Below the pieces are notes generated by a model that was not told where the DNA came from, searched no databases, and saw nothing but the letters and a program-made list of their open reading frames with translations. The position numbers and the translations under genes were made by a program. Shown here one piece after another: positions 9,689 through 18,445 of a stretch of 64,000 nt of DNA. The stretch is from the NCBI RefSeq assembly GCF_021044825.1, contig NZ_JAJNOC010000008.1, positions 62,001-126,000 on the forward strand. Reading direction: 5' to 3'. This stretch comes from Massilia phyllostachyos (GTDB taxonomy: Bacteria > Pseudomonadota > Gammaproteobacteria > Burkholderiales > Burkholderiaceae_D). How positions within the stretch are numbered: the stretch's first letter is position 1; each line of letters opens with the position of its first letter.

Positions 9689-9733
9689 TAGGGTGGGCGG
9701 GTAATTTCGGGCAGTGCCCGGAATTACGCCCAC
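9689..9733. repeat. TAGGGTGG-family hairpin between convergent genes
   Basis: Starts TAGGGTGGGC and ends GCCCAC. The core is a 12-bp stem with one wobble, arms 9701-9712 and 9716-9727, with an AGT loop; outer GGGC/GCCC pairs (9695-9698 and 9728-9731) extend it. It lies exactly between gudD (+) and the PEP-CTERM gene (-), so it probably serves as a bidirectional terminator or mRNA end stabiliser. Confidence 0.7.
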
Positions 9734-9737
9734 GCGT

Positions 9738-10484
9738 TCAACCCACGTGTACGTCGCGGCGGCGGCGCAGCAGCAAACCAGCGCCACCCAGTCCCATCAA
9801 CAGGAAAGTCGAAGGCTCGGGCACATCCGCCGCATCCAGGTCCTGGAAGCTGACACTGTCGACGATATAGTGCGAATTGTAGGCCGGGTCATTGGTCGCA
9901 TCGCCCCAGACCAGGTGGCCCATGCTGGTGATAACGTCGGGCGCCGAGACCGCGCGGCTGAGCGCCGCGGTCGCCGCACCAGATGCGATATCGGCGAACG
10001 TCGCGTCGATATACAAGCTCAGTTGACTGCCGTCGTAGCGGATCTGGTAGTCATGGAAGGCGCTGGTATCGAGCGACACCGAGCTTGCCTCATCTCCCCA
10101 CAGCACCTTGCCGTTCGCGATCATGAAGGTATTCGCTCGGGTATAACTCGACAGCACTCTGTCGCCGAACGGGCTGAAGGTGAGCGCCGCATCGAGGTTG
10201 TTGTAGCTCGACGAGAGCACCTGGAGCCGCAGCGAGGCGATGTAGTTCGTCGCCTTGGTATCGTACTTGAACAGATACATCTGGCTGGTCCGCCCACCGG
10301 GGTCATTGACCGTGCTGAATTCGGTCATACCCTCATGCGCGACTTGCGTGCCGCTTCCCTCGACGGACCACCCCTGCCTGGACGGATCCCCGTTGCCATC
10401 GTATAAAGTCTGGATCGGTCCTGCAAAGGCGGCGCTTGTTGCGAAAGTCAGTGCAATTGCGGAAGCGAATCGTGAGAAAAGCAT
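9738..10484 (-). CDS. PEP-CTERM sorting domain protein
   Basis: A 248-residue exported protein. Residues 1-20 are a signal peptide (MLFSRFASAIALTFATSAAFA). The C-terminus carries the PEP-CTERM signal: VPEPSTF, a hydrophobic helix (LLMGLGGAGLLL) and an RRRR cluster. Such proteins are processed by an EpsH-type exosortase and delivered to the outer surface or matrix. The middle (FSPFGDRVLSSYTRANTFMI and surrounding beta-rich sequence) resembles lectin-like or LamG-like folds, but I cannot name a ligand. I chose the ATG at 10484 because it starts the signal peptide and has AGGGA upstream; an in-frame upstream start would add 23 residues and spoil it. No exosortase is in the window. Confidence 0.88.
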   Translation of the reverse strand: MLFSRFASAIALTFATSAAFAGPIQTLYDGNGDPSRQGWSVEGSGTQVAHEGMTEFSTVNDPGGRTSQMYLFKYDTKATNYIASLRLQVLSSSYNNLDAALTFSPFGDRVLSSYTRANTFMIANGKVLWGDEASSVSLDTSAFHDYQIRYDGSQLSLYIDATFADIASGAATAALSRAVSAPDVITSMGHLVWGDATNDPAYNSHYIVDSVSFQDLDAADVPEPSTFLLMGLGGAGLLLRRRRDVHVG

Positions 10485-10537
10485 GGAATCCCTAGCTATA
10501 GAATGATTAATTTGTGGTAGTAGCATCACTTTAAGAA

Positions 10538-10566
10538 ATTTTGCATTACTCAACTAATAATGTCAA
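10538..10566 (-). promoter_or_regulatory. Sigma-70-type promoter of the PEP-CTERM gene
   Basis: Reading the minus strand, a consensus TTGACA (-35, 10566-10561) is followed after 17 bases by CAAAAT (-10, 10543-10538). This would give a leader of about 45 nt to the ATG at 10484. The surrounding 10485-10600 stretch is much more AT-rich than the neighbours. No sigma-54 signature was seen here. Confidence 0.55.
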
Positions 10567-10674
10567 AAAGAAAATAGTCCGACTCTTCGTACAGGCTGAG
10601 CGCGTGGTATCCTCTCGCGCTCGGCAATGCGGCCGAACTGCAAGTCCGCGGCAAGGCAACAAGAAACCAATGCA

Positions 10675-11037
10675 ATGAACATTATTTCTCTCTACGGCAT
10701 CCCCAACTGTGACACCGTCAAGAAAGCCCGCACCTGGCTGCTTGATCACGGCCACGACTTCACCTTCCACGACTTCAAGAAACAGGGCCTGACGCGCGAG
10801 ATGGTCGCCGGCTGGCTCGAGCAGCTCGACTGGGAAACGCTGGTCAACCGCAAGGGCACGACCTGGCGCAACCTGCCGGACGAGCGCAAGGCGCAGATCC
10901 TCGATAAGGACAGCGCTTTGGATCTGATGCTGGAAAACCCATCCGTCATCAAGCGCCCTGTCTTGCAGGGCGTCGGGCCGACCTCGGTCGGCTTCTCGCC
11001 CGACATGTACGCGGCCAAGTTCAAGGACGCCCGGTGA
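10675..11037 (+). CDS. ArsC/Spx family protein (YffB-like)
   Basis: A 120-residue thioredoxin-fold protein of the ArsC/Spx family: LYGIPNCDTVKKARTWL holds the single N-terminal Cys, followed by DFKKQGL and a late IKRPVLQ segment. YffB-type members resemble glutathione-dependent arsenate reductases, but their physiological substrate is unsettled. The stop overlaps the dapE start by four bases (GTGA). This ArsC-like/dapE pairing is a common arrangement in proteobacteria. Confidence 0.88.
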   Translation: MNIISLYGIPNCDTVKKARTWLLDHGHDFTFHDFKKQGLTREMVAGWLEQLDWETLVNRKGTTWRNLPDERKAQILDKDSALDLMLENPSVIKRPVLQGVGPTSVGFSPDMYAAKFKDAR

Positions 11038-12173
11038 AACCTTCGCGCACCCTCTTGCTGACCGAAGAGCTGATCGCCCTCGATTCCGTCACCCCGCACG
11101 ACAAGGGTTGCCAGGAGCGCCTGAAGGAGCTGCTGGCGCCGCTCGGCTTCAGCTGCGAGACCATCGAATCGAACGGCGTGACGAACCTGTGGGCGCGCAA
11201 GGGCACGACCTCGCCGGTGTTCGTCTTCGCCGGCCACACCGACGTGGTGCCGTCCGGCCCCGAACAGCAGTGGCAATCCGCCCCCTTCGTCCCCACCCGC
11301 CGCGACGGCAAGCTGTACGGCCGCGGCGCCTCCGACATGAAGACCTCGATCGCGGCCATGGTCGTGGCCTGCGAGGAGTTCATCGCGGCGCAGCCCGACC
11401 ACAAGGGCTCGATCGCTTTTCTCATCACCAGCGACGAGGAAGGCCCCGCCGTGGACGGCACCGCGGTGGTTTGCGAGCGCCTGGAAGAGCGCGGCGAGAC
11501 GCTGGATTACTGCTTGGTCGGCGAACCGACGTCGAACCACGTGCTGGGCGACACCATCAAGAACGGCCGCCGCGGCTCCCTGTCCGGCCACCTGGTCATC
11601 AAGGGCATCCAGGGACATATCGCCTATCCGCACCTGGCGCGCAACCCGATCCACCAGGCCGCGCCGGCGCTGGCGGAACTCGCTGCCGAGGTCTGGGACG
11701 AAGGCAATGAGTACTACGCGCCGACCAGCTGGCAGGTCTCGAACATCGCGGCCGGCACCGGCGCGACCAACGTGATCCCGGGCCACATGTCGCTCGACTT
11801 CAACTTCCGCTTCTCGACCGCCAGCACCGCCGACGGCCTGGAAGCGCGGGTGCACGCCATCCTCGACCGCCACGGCCTGGACTACGACCTGCAGTGGACG
11901 CTGTCGGGACAGCCCTTCCTGACGCCGAAGGGGAGGCTGTCGGACACGCTGTGCAATGCGATCCGCGACGAGCTGGGCGTGGCGACCGAACTGTCGACTA
12001 CCGGCGGCACCTCGGACGGCCGCTTCATCGCCCGCATCTGCCCGCAGGTGATAGAATTCGGGCCGCCGAACGCCAGCATCCACAAGATCGACGAACACAT
12101 CGAGCTGCGCTACATCGATCCCCTCAAGAACATCTACCGCCGCACGCTGGAGCAGCTGCTGGCGCCGCACTAA
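11034..12173 (+). CDS. dapE: Succinyl-diaminopimelate desuccinylase DapE
   Basis: Zinc M20-family hydrolase (379 residues) that splits N-succinyl-LL-diaminopimelate to LL-DAP and succinate, completing the dapD-dapC-dapE branch. Metal-site motifs are present: FAGHTDVVPSG, GRGASDMKTS and the catalytic Glu in TSDEEGPAVDG. Later ones are GEPTSN and GGTSDGRF, with EFGPPNASIHKIDEH near the end. It starts with GTG at 11034, coupled to the ArsC-like gene. prmB follows after 20 bases. Confidence 0.96.
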   Translation: MKPSRTLLLTEELIALDSVTPHDKGCQERLKELLAPLGFSCETIESNGVTNLWARKGTTSPVFVFAGHTDVVPSGPEQQWQSAPFVPTRRDGKLYGRGASDMKTSIAAMVVACEEFIAAQPDHKGSIAFLITSDEEGPAVDGTAVVCERLEERGETLDYCLVGEPTSNHVLGDTIKNGRRGSLSGHLVIKGIQGHIAYPHLARNPIHQAAPALAELAAEVWDEGNEYYAPTSWQVSNIAAGTGATNVIPGHMSLDFNFRFSTASTADGLEARVHAILDRHGLDYDLQWTLSGQPFLTPKGRLSDTLCNAIRDELGVATELSTTGGTSDGRFIARICPQVIEFGPPNASIHKIDEHIELRYIDPLKNIYRRTLEQLLAPH

Positions 12174-12193
12174 ACCACCAGGAGTACAGTGCC

Positions 12194-13084
12194 ATGACCA
12201 CCACCACCTTCAGCACGCCGCGCGACCTGCTGCGCTATGCCATCACCCGCTTCAACGGCGCCAAGCTGTTCTTCGGCCATGGCAGCGCCGAGGCCTTCGA
12301 CGAAGCCGCCTACCTGATCCTGCACACGCTCAAGCTGCCGCTGGACCGGCTCGATCCCTTCCTGGACGCGCGCCTGCTGCCGGAAGAAGTCATCCAGGTG
12401 ATGGAGGTGATCGAGCGCCGCGTCGGCGAGCGCGTCCCGGCCGCCTACATCACCAAGGAAGCCTGGCTGGGCGAGTACCGCTTCTATGTCGACGAGCGCG
12501 TGCTGGTGCCGCGTTCCTTCATCGCCGAGCTGATCCCGCAGACCTTCAGCCCCTGGGTGCAGGATCCGGACGGCGTGGAAAACGTGCTGGAACTGTGCAC
12601 GGGCAGCGGCTGCCTGGCGATCATGATGGCCGAGGCCTTCCCGAACGCCGTCGTCGATGCGGTCGACATCTCGAAGGATGCGCTGGCCGTGGCCGAGCAC
12701 AACATCCGCGAATACAAGCTCGAGGGCCGCGTGAACCCGATCGAGTCGGACCTGTACGAGCACGTGCCATTCAAGAAGTACGACCTGATCGTCACCAACC
12801 CGCCGTACGTGAACAGCAGCTCGATGAAGAAGCTGCCGCCGGAATACCTGCGCGAGCCGCAGATCGCCCTGGCCGGCGGCGAGGACGGCATGGACCTGGT
12901 GCGCAAGATCGTTGCCGGCGCCGCCGAGCGCCTGTCGCCGGAAGGCGTGCTGGTGGTCGAGATCGGGAATGAAGTGGAATACGCGGAAGCGGCTTTCGGT
13001 CATCTCGGGCTGACGTGGCTGAGCACCAGCGCTGGTGACGAAGCCGTGTTCCTGCTGACCGCCGAGCAACTCCAATCGCAATAA
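12194..13084 (+). CDS. prmB: 50S ribosomal protein L3 N5-glutamine methyltransferase PrmB
   Basis: SAM-dependent class I methyltransferase (296 residues) that methylates a glutamine of ribosomal protein L3. The SAM motif is VLELCTGSGCLAIM and the catalytic NPPY is in VTNPPYVNSSSMKKLPPEY. The long N-terminal helical part (DEAAYLILHTLKLPLD) and PAAYITKEAWLGEYRFYVDERVLVPRSF are PrmB-type rather than PrmC-type. An AGGAG site lies upstream of the ATG. It is probably the last gene of the arsC-dapE-prmB unit. Confidence 0.93.
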   Translation: MTTTTFSTPRDLLRYAITRFNGAKLFFGHGSAEAFDEAAYLILHTLKLPLDRLDPFLDARLLPEEVIQVMEVIERRVGERVPAAYITKEAWLGEYRFYVDERVLVPRSFIAELIPQTFSPWVQDPDGVENVLELCTGSGCLAIMMAEAFPNAVVDAVDISKDALAVAEHNIREYKLEGRVNPIESDLYEHVPFKKYDLIVTNPPYVNSSSMKKLPPEYLREPQIALAGGEDGMDLVRKIVAGAAERLSPEGVLVVEIGNEVEYAEAAFGHLGLTWLSTSAGDEAVFLLTAEQLQSQ

Positions 13085-13088
13085 TCCA

Positions 13089-13112
13089 TAGGGTGGACAG
13101 CCGTCCGCCCTA
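13089..13112. repeat. Short TAGGGTGG-family hairpin after prmB
   Basis: TAGGGTGGAC/GTCCGCCCTA arms (10 bp, one T-G wobble) with an AGCC loop, four bases after the prmB stop. It could end the prmB transcript. No T-tract follows. Confidence 0.65.
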
Positions 13113-13131
13113 CATGACCTAGACTTACGCA

Positions 13132-15111
13132 ATGATCCGCTTCCAGAACGTCAGCCTGATGCGCGGCACCAAGCCGCTGTTAGAAGACGCCGACCTCACC
13201 CTCAACCCGGGCGACAAGATCGGCCTGATCGGCGCTAACGGCGCCGGCAAATCGAGCCTGTTCGCCATGCTGCGTAACGAACTGCACCCGGACCAGGGCG
13301 CGATCGACTTCCCTGCCAAGTGGCGGATGGCCTACGTGGCCCAGGAGACGCCGGCGCTGGACCGCCCCGCGCTGGACTACGCGATCGACGGCGACGCCAA
13401 CCTGCGCAAGCTCCAGGCCGAACTCGACGAACTCGAAGCGCACCCGGACGCGAACGACCACGGCATGCGCCTGGGCGAACTCCACAGCCTGCTGGCCGAC
13501 GCCGACGCCTACACGGTGCAATCGCGCGCCGAGCAGCTGCTGCTGGGCCTGGGCTTCTCGCTGGAGCAGATGAAGCAGCCGGTGGCCAGCTTCTCGGGCG
13601 GCTGGCGCATGCGCCTGAACCTGGCGCAGGCGCTGATGTGCCCTTCCGACCTGCTGCTGCTCGACGAACCGACCAACCACCTGGACCTCGATGCGATCAT
13701 CTGGCTGGAAGACTGGCTGAAACGCTACCCCGGCACCCTGATCATCATCTCGCACGACCGCGACTTCCTCGACGAGATCGTGGGCGTCATCGTGCACATC
13801 GACGAGCGCAAGCTGAAACGCTACTCGGGCAACTACTCGGGCTTCGAGCGCCAGCGCGCCGCCAGCCTGGTGCTGGCCGCCGCGGCGTTCGAGAAGCAGC
13901 AGCGCCAGCGCGCCCACCTGCAATCCTTCGTCGACCGATTCAAGGCCAAGGCCACCAAGGCGCGCCAGGCCCAGAGCCGCATGAAGGCGCTGGCCAAGAT
14001 GGAAGAACTGGCGCCGCTGCGCGCCGCCGCCGAATTCTCCTTCGAGTTCCGCGAGCCGCTCTCGGCCCCGAACCCGCTGCTGGTGCTGGAAGACGTCGAC
14101 GCCGGCTACCCGATCCTCGACGGCCATGGCGACAAGGTCGGCGGCAAGGCGATCGTCAAGCGCGTCAACTTCTCGCTGCAGATCGGCCAGCGCATCGGCC
14201 TCTTGGGTGTGAACGGCGCCGGCAAATCCACCCTCATCAAGACCGTGGCCGGCGAGCTGATGCCGCTGGAAGGCAAGGCCACGCTGGGCAAAGGCCTGTC
14301 GATCGGCTATTTTGCGCAGCACCAGGTCGAGATGCTGCGCCACGACGAGTCGCCGCTGTGGCACCTGATGAAGATCGCGCCGAACGTGCGCGAGCAGGAG
14401 CTGCGCAACTTCCTCGGCAGCTTCAACTTCCCGGGCGATATGGTGACCAGCAAGATCGCGCCCTTCTCCGGCGGCGAAAAGGCGCGCCTGGCGCTGGCCC
14501 TGATCGTGTGGCAGCGCCCGAACCTGCTGCTGCTCGATGAACCGACCAACCACCTGGACCTCGAAACCCGCGAAGCGCTGACCATGGCGCTGGCGCAGTT
14601 CGAAGGCACGCTGGTCCTGGTCTCCCACGACCGCCACCTGCTGCGCGCCACCACCGACCAGTTCATCATCGTCGCCGACGGCAAGCTGCAGCCCTTCGAC
14701 GGCGACCTGGACGACTACAAGGAATGGCTGTTCCAGACCAAGCTCGGAAAAGGCACCGACACCCTGCCCGCGCCGACAAGGCCGGCCGACAGCAAGGCCG
14801 CGGCGCCGGCCGCCGCCCCGGTCGACCGCAAGGAACAGAAGCGCCAGGAAGCCGAGGAACGCCAGCGCCTTGCCGCCCTGCGCAAACCCATCGAGAACCG
14901 CGTCAAGCGCCTGGAGGAGCAGATGGCCAAGCTGAACGCGAAGAAGGCCGAGATCGACGCCCAGCTGCTCGAACCCGCCATCTACGAGGCCGAGAACAAG
15001 GACAAGCTCAAGACCCTGGTGGCCGACCAGGCCTTCGCCTCGCGCGACCTGGAGGCGCTCGAAATGGAATGGCTGGAGCTGCAGGAACAGCTCGAAGGCC
15101 TGGCGGCCTGA
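13132..15111 (+). CDS. ABC-F family ATPase (YheS-like)
   Basis: A 659-residue tandem ABC ATPase without membrane segments, of the ABC-F translation-factor family. The first cassette has GANGAGKSS and FSGGWRMRL; the second has GVNGAGKST and FSGGEKARL. Both have LLLDEPTNHLDL. A P-site tRNA-interaction linker lies between them (about residues 240-310, KAKATKARQAQSRMKALAKM). The C-terminal 100 residues are a charged coiled coil (RQEAEERQRLAALRKPIENR). ABC-F proteins act on the ribosome E site to relieve stalled translation. The coiled coil and overall order fit YheS best; Uup is the main alternative. Confidence 0.9.
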   Translation: MIRFQNVSLMRGTKPLLEDADLTLNPGDKIGLIGANGAGKSSLFAMLRNELHPDQGAIDFPAKWRMAYVAQETPALDRPALDYAIDGDANLRKLQAELDELEAHPDANDHGMRLGELHSLLADADAYTVQSRAEQLLLGLGFSLEQMKQPVASFSGGWRMRLNLAQALMCPSDLLLLDEPTNHLDLDAIIWLEDWLKRYPGTLIIISHDRDFLDEIVGVIVHIDERKLKRYSGNYSGFERQRAASLVLAAAAFEKQQRQRAHLQSFVDRFKAKATKARQAQSRMKALAKMEELAPLRAAAEFSFEFREPLSAPNPLLVLEDVDAGYPILDGHGDKVGGKAIVKRVNFSLQIGQRIGLLGVNGAGKSTLIKTVAGELMPLEGKATLGKGLSIGYFAQHQVEMLRHDESPLWHLMKIAPNVREQELRNFLGSFNFPGDMVTSKIAPFSGGEKARLALALIVWQRPNLLLLDEPTNHLDLETREALTMALAQFEGTLVLVSHDRHLLRATTDQFIIVADGKLQPFDGDLDDYKEWLFQTKLGKGTDTLPAPTRPADSKAAAPAAAPVDRKEQKRQEAEERQRLAALRKPIENRVKRLEEQMAKLNAKKAEIDAQLLEPAIYEAENKDKLKTLVADQAFASRDLEALEMEWLELQEQLEGLAA

Positions 15112-15130
15112 CACCGCGGACGCGCAGCGC

Positions 15131-16048
15131 ATGGAACCGGTCGACCATTTCAACCTGCGCACCTTCGACCTGAACCTGCTGCTGGCCTTCGACGCCCTGA
15201 TGCAGGAGCTGAGCGTCACCCGGGCGGCCGGGCGCCTGAAGATCCAGCAGCCGGCCATGAGCCATGCGCTGGCCAACCTGCGCCTGGTGTTCGACGACCC
15301 GCTGTTCGTGCGCAGCGGCCACGCGATGGAAGCGACGCCGCGCGCCCGGGCCCTGCACGAGGTCATCCATCCGCTGCTGGTGCAGGCGCAGCAGGCCCTG
15401 GTCGCCAACACCGGCTTCGACCCGGGGCGCGAACAGCGCACCTTCCGTCTCGGGATCAACGGCCAGCAGGAGGCGATTTTGCTGCCCGCCGTGATCGCCC
15501 ACGTCGCCCGCCACGCGCCGAACGTGCGCATCCAGTCGGTATCGGTGGGCGACCAGCCTCTGCAGGCCGTGCTGGACGAGGACCGGCTCGACGTCGTCAT
15601 CGCCCACTGCAGCGACTCGGTGCCGCGCCTGCGGCGCGAGAAGCTCTATCGGGAACAGTACGTGTGCTGCTTCCATCCGCTGCTGCTCGGCTGCGCGGCG
15701 CCGATCGGCCAGGCCGAGTACCTGGCCGCCATGCACGGCATCGTCGCATCCGGGATCGACGTCTCGGGCTTTCTCGGCTACCTGTTCCAGCATGCGCCAG
15801 GCCGGCCGCAGATCGCCCTGTCCGCGCACAACGTGACCACCCTGCTCGCCGCGGCCTCCAGCACCCCGCTGGTCGCGTCCTTGCATGGGCGCCTGGCGGC
15901 GCGCTACGCCTCGCTGTTCGGCCTCGCCGTCAGCCCGATTCCCTTTCCGGTCGACGAGCTCGAGATCGACATGTTCTGGCATCCGCGCAGCGACAAGGAC
16001 GCGGCGCTGAACTGGTTCCGCCAGCTGCTCAGGTCCTGCCTGCCCTGA
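15131..16048 (+). CDS. LysR-family regulator (NodD-like)
   Basis: A 305-residue LysR protein. Its FNLRTFDLNLLLAFDALMQE start followed by RAAGRLKIQQPAMSHALANLR is typical of the NodD/SyrM/LeuO subgroup. The effector domain carries RTFRLGINGQQEAILLPAVI. It starts 19 bases after the ABC-F gene and is followed on the same strand by a DUF418 membrane protein. No target can be read from the sequence. Confidence 0.87.
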   Translation: MEPVDHFNLRTFDLNLLLAFDALMQELSVTRAAGRLKIQQPAMSHALANLRLVFDDPLFVRSGHAMEATPRARALHEVIHPLLVQAQQALVANTGFDPGREQRTFRLGINGQQEAILLPAVIAHVARHAPNVRIQSVSVGDQPLQAVLDEDRLDVVIAHCSDSVPRLRREKLYREQYVCCFHPLLLGCAAPIGQAEYLAAMHGIVASGIDVSGFLGYLFQHAPGRPQIALSAHNVTTLLAAASSTPLVASLHGRLAARYASLFGLAVSPIPFPVDELEIDMFWHPRSDKDAALNWFRQLLRSCLP

Positions 16049-16070
16049 CTTGAATGCGCATCGACGCGGT

Positions 16071-16094
16071 CGATCCCGGCCATTGGCCGGATCG
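16071..16094. terminator. Hairpin between LysR and DUF418 genes
   Basis: CGAT-c-CCGGCCA / TGGCCGG-ATCG arms around a single T, giving an almost perfect dyad of 24 bases just after the LysR stop. No T-run follows. It could be a terminator or an operator for the next gene. Confidence 0.35.
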
Positions 16095-16162
16095 ATTGGC
16101 CAAGGCCGGGGGCGCATGGTTACCATTGCCGGATCAGATCGCACAAGGACGAGGTCCGCCGC

Positions 16163-17359
16163 ATGCATACGACGACAGCCACCGACACCACCCTCCCCAC
16201 CGCCGCCGCCAAGGTGCGCATCCAGGCCCTCGACCTGATCCGCGGCATGGCCATCCTCGGCATCCTCGCCGTCAACGTCGACGGCTTCGCCGCGCCGACC
16301 GCCGCCTCGCTCAATCCACGTAACTGGGTGTTCCCGAACGAGGGCTGGACCGCCCTGTCCTACTGGCTGATGGACACCCTGTTCCACGTAAAATTCGTGG
16401 CCGTGTTCTCGATGCTGTTCGGGGTGTCGCTGTTCCTGGTCGGCGGCGAGCGCGGCGACCGGGCGCGCGGCCGGCTGCTGGCGCGCCGGCTCGGCATCCT
16501 GTTCGGGTTCGGACTGCTGCACGGCTTCGCGATCTGGTGGGGCGACATCCTGTCGCTGTACGCGATGGCGGGCGCGATCCTGTTCTTCTGCCGCTCGTGG
16601 TCCGCCAGGACCCTGTTCATTGCCGGCATCACGCTGTTCCTGGCCATGGCGCTCTACCACCAGCCACCTCGCGCTACTCCGCCGCCGCAGCCGGACCCCG
16701 CAGCCGTCGCCAAGCGCCAGGCCGCGATCGCCGCAACCATCGCCGAGGCGACATCGTCCTGGCAAGGCGCCGCCGCCGTGAACGCGCGCCAGTACACGCG
16801 CCTGCTGACCAACTATCCGATGGCGATTCCGTCTACGCTCGGTCTCATGATGATCGGACTGTCGCTGTTCAAGTCCGGCTTCCTGCAAGGCCGTTCGGAG
16901 CGCGGGCGCTATCTGGCCGTGCTCGCGGCCGGCGCCGCGGCCCTCGTTCCGATCGGCTGGCTGTGCTGGCAGCGGGACATCGCGATGACGTCGGTGGCGA
17001 GCGACAAGCTGGTGCTGGACTTGCTGGCGCCGCTGGTGGGGCTGGCCTATGCCTCCGGCCTGATCCTGCTGCTGCGGCGCGGCGCGGGGCGCGTGCTGGC
17101 GCCGCTGGCGGCGGCCGGACGCATGGCCTTCACCAACTACCTGACCCAGTCGATCATCATGACCTCGATCTTCTACGGCGGCCGCGGCGCGCTGATGGGA
17201 CAGGTCGACCGTCCGGTCCTGTGGCTGCTGGTGGCGCTGGTGTGGCTGCTGCAGCTGGCCTGGTCGCCGCTGTGGCTGTCCAGGTTCGAGATGGGGCCCT
17301 TCGAATGGGTATGGCGCTGCCTGACGGTGGGCTACCGGGTGCCGCTTCACAAGCGCTAG
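16163..17359 (+). CDS. DUF418 family inner-membrane protein
   Basis: A 398-residue polytopic membrane protein. The N-terminal signature IQALDLIRGMAILGILAVNV and the C-terminal DUF418 block match the YeiB/YxaH type: a TNYLTQSIIMTSIFYGGRG segment, then WSPLWLSRFEMGPFEWVWRCLT. About eight to ten hydrophobic segments are visible. The family has been proposed to be transport-related, but the function is unknown. It ends convergently with the CheW gene, the two stop codons sharing bases 17356-17359. Confidence 0.85.
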   Translation: MHTTTATDTTLPTAAAKVRIQALDLIRGMAILGILAVNVDGFAAPTAASLNPRNWVFPNEGWTALSYWLMDTLFHVKFVAVFSMLFGVSLFLVGGERGDRARGRLLARRLGILFGFGLLHGFAIWWGDILSLYAMAGAILFFCRSWSARTLFIAGITLFLAMALYHQPPRATPPPQPDPAAVAKRQAAIAATIAEATSSWQGAAAVNARQYTRLLTNYPMAIPSTLGLMMIGLSLFKSGFLQGRSERGRYLAVLAAGAAALVPIGWLCWQRDIAMTSVASDKLVLDLLAPLVGLAYASGLILLLRRGAGRVLAPLAAAGRMAFTNYLTQSIIMTSIFYGGRGALMGQVDRPVLWLLVALVWLLQLAWSPLWLSRFEMGPFEWVWRCLTVGYRVPLHKR

Positions 17360-17817
17360 GCAACGCGCGCGTTTTCGCCCGGCGCCAGCGACATCAGGCG
17401 GTCGATGTCGATCAGGATCATGCGCCGTTCCTGCATGACGCCCAGGCCGATCAGGTAGTCGGCATCCTGTCCGGCGCCGGGCAGCGGCAGCACCTGCTCC
17501 GGGCGCAGCCGCACCACGCCCGTCACCCGCTCCACCACCACCCCGACCACGCCGGCCGACACCCGCACCACGATCACGTCCAGGCCCGGCCGGGGCGCGC
17601 CGCGTTCGTCGGCGAAGGCCGCGCGCAGGTCCACCACCGGCATGATCACCCCGCGCGAGAGCGCCACGCCGCCGATGATCTCGCCGTCGCTGGAAAAGCG
17701 CTCCAGCGCGCTGTAAGCCTTCAGCTCCTGCACGGCGGCATAGTCGAGCCCGTACTCGAGCCCGCCCAGGTTGAAACCGAGGAACTGCTGGGGTGCGGCG
17801 AGGATATGTCGGTGCAT
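17356..17817 (-). CDS. CheW-like chemotaxis coupling protein
   Basis: A 153-residue single CheW domain (FLGFNLGGLEYGLDYAAVQEL, GVIMPVVDLR, VVVERVTGVVRL, IGLGVMQERRMILIDIDRL). CheW proteins bridge chemoreceptors and the CheA kinase. No cheA, cheY or receptor gene is adjacent; the window's only receptor is at 45070-46665. It is therefore an orphan coupling protein, perhaps serving a dispersed chemosensory system. Confidence 0.88.
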   Translation of the reverse strand: MHRHILAAPQQFLGFNLGGLEYGLDYAAVQELKAYSALERFSSDGEIIGGVALSRGVIMPVVDLRAAFADERGAPRPGLDVIVVRVSAGVVGVVVERVTGVVRLRPEQVLPLPGAGQDADYLIGLGVMQERRMILIDIDRLMSLAPGENARVA

Positions 17818-17916
17818 GGCGTTTCCCTTTGAAAGGCAAGGTCCATGCTACGAGCCGCGGGCGATTGAAATGTTGACTATGGTCAACTACGCACCGTTGC
17901 CGTGCGCGCCGCCGCC

Positions 17917-18360
17917 CTATTCCTTGATCTCGGGCTCGACCAGCCTGGCCAGCTGGGCAAGCGACTCTTGCCAGCCGAGGTAGCAGCTCTCGACGGCAAT
18001 GACCTCGGGGATGCCTTCCTGCGTGATCCGGATTTCGACCCCGCACGCCACCTCGCGCAGCGTCACGCTGGTCTGCATCCGGCCCGGCATGCCCGGATCC
18101 TCGAACTCGGCCGAGTAGCGCACGCGCCGGCCCGGCTCCAGCTCCAGATACTCGCCGCCGAAGCCATGGCTGCCGCCGGTGGTCAGGTTGGTGAAGGACA
18201 TGCGGTAGCGGCCGCCGACCCGGGCGTCCATCTCGAAGACGGTGGCGAAGAAGCCGTAGGGCGGCAGCCATTTGGCGAAGGCGCCGGCGGTGGTGAAGGC
18301 GCGGTAGATGCGGTCGGGCGTCGATTTCAGGACGCGGTGCAGTTCGACGGTGCTGGACAT
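17917..18360 (-). CDS. SRPBCC (AHSA1-like) domain protein
   Basis: A 147-residue START/Bet v1-like domain protein: VLKSTPDRIYRAFTTAGAFAKWLPPYGF near the start is the usual AHSA1/YndB signature, and ESCYLGWQESLAQLARLVEPEI ends it. The fold binds hydrophobic ligands or modulates activators; no substrate can be inferred. The ATG at 18360 has an AAGGAG site. Confidence 0.85.
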   Translation of the reverse strand: MSSTVELHRVLKSTPDRIYRAFTTAGAFAKWLPPYGFFATVFEMDARVGGRYRMSFTNLTTGGSHGFGGEYLELEPGRRVRYSAEFEDPGMPGRMQTSVTLREVACGVEIRITQEGIPEVIAVESCYLGWQESLAQLARLVEPEIKE

Positions 18361-18445
18361 GACGGTCTCCTTGTTTGGGTGCAGAGGACATCCTCTGCCA
18401 CCACGACGAACGGGCGTTCCCGGAATCGACATCCGCCGCGCTGTT

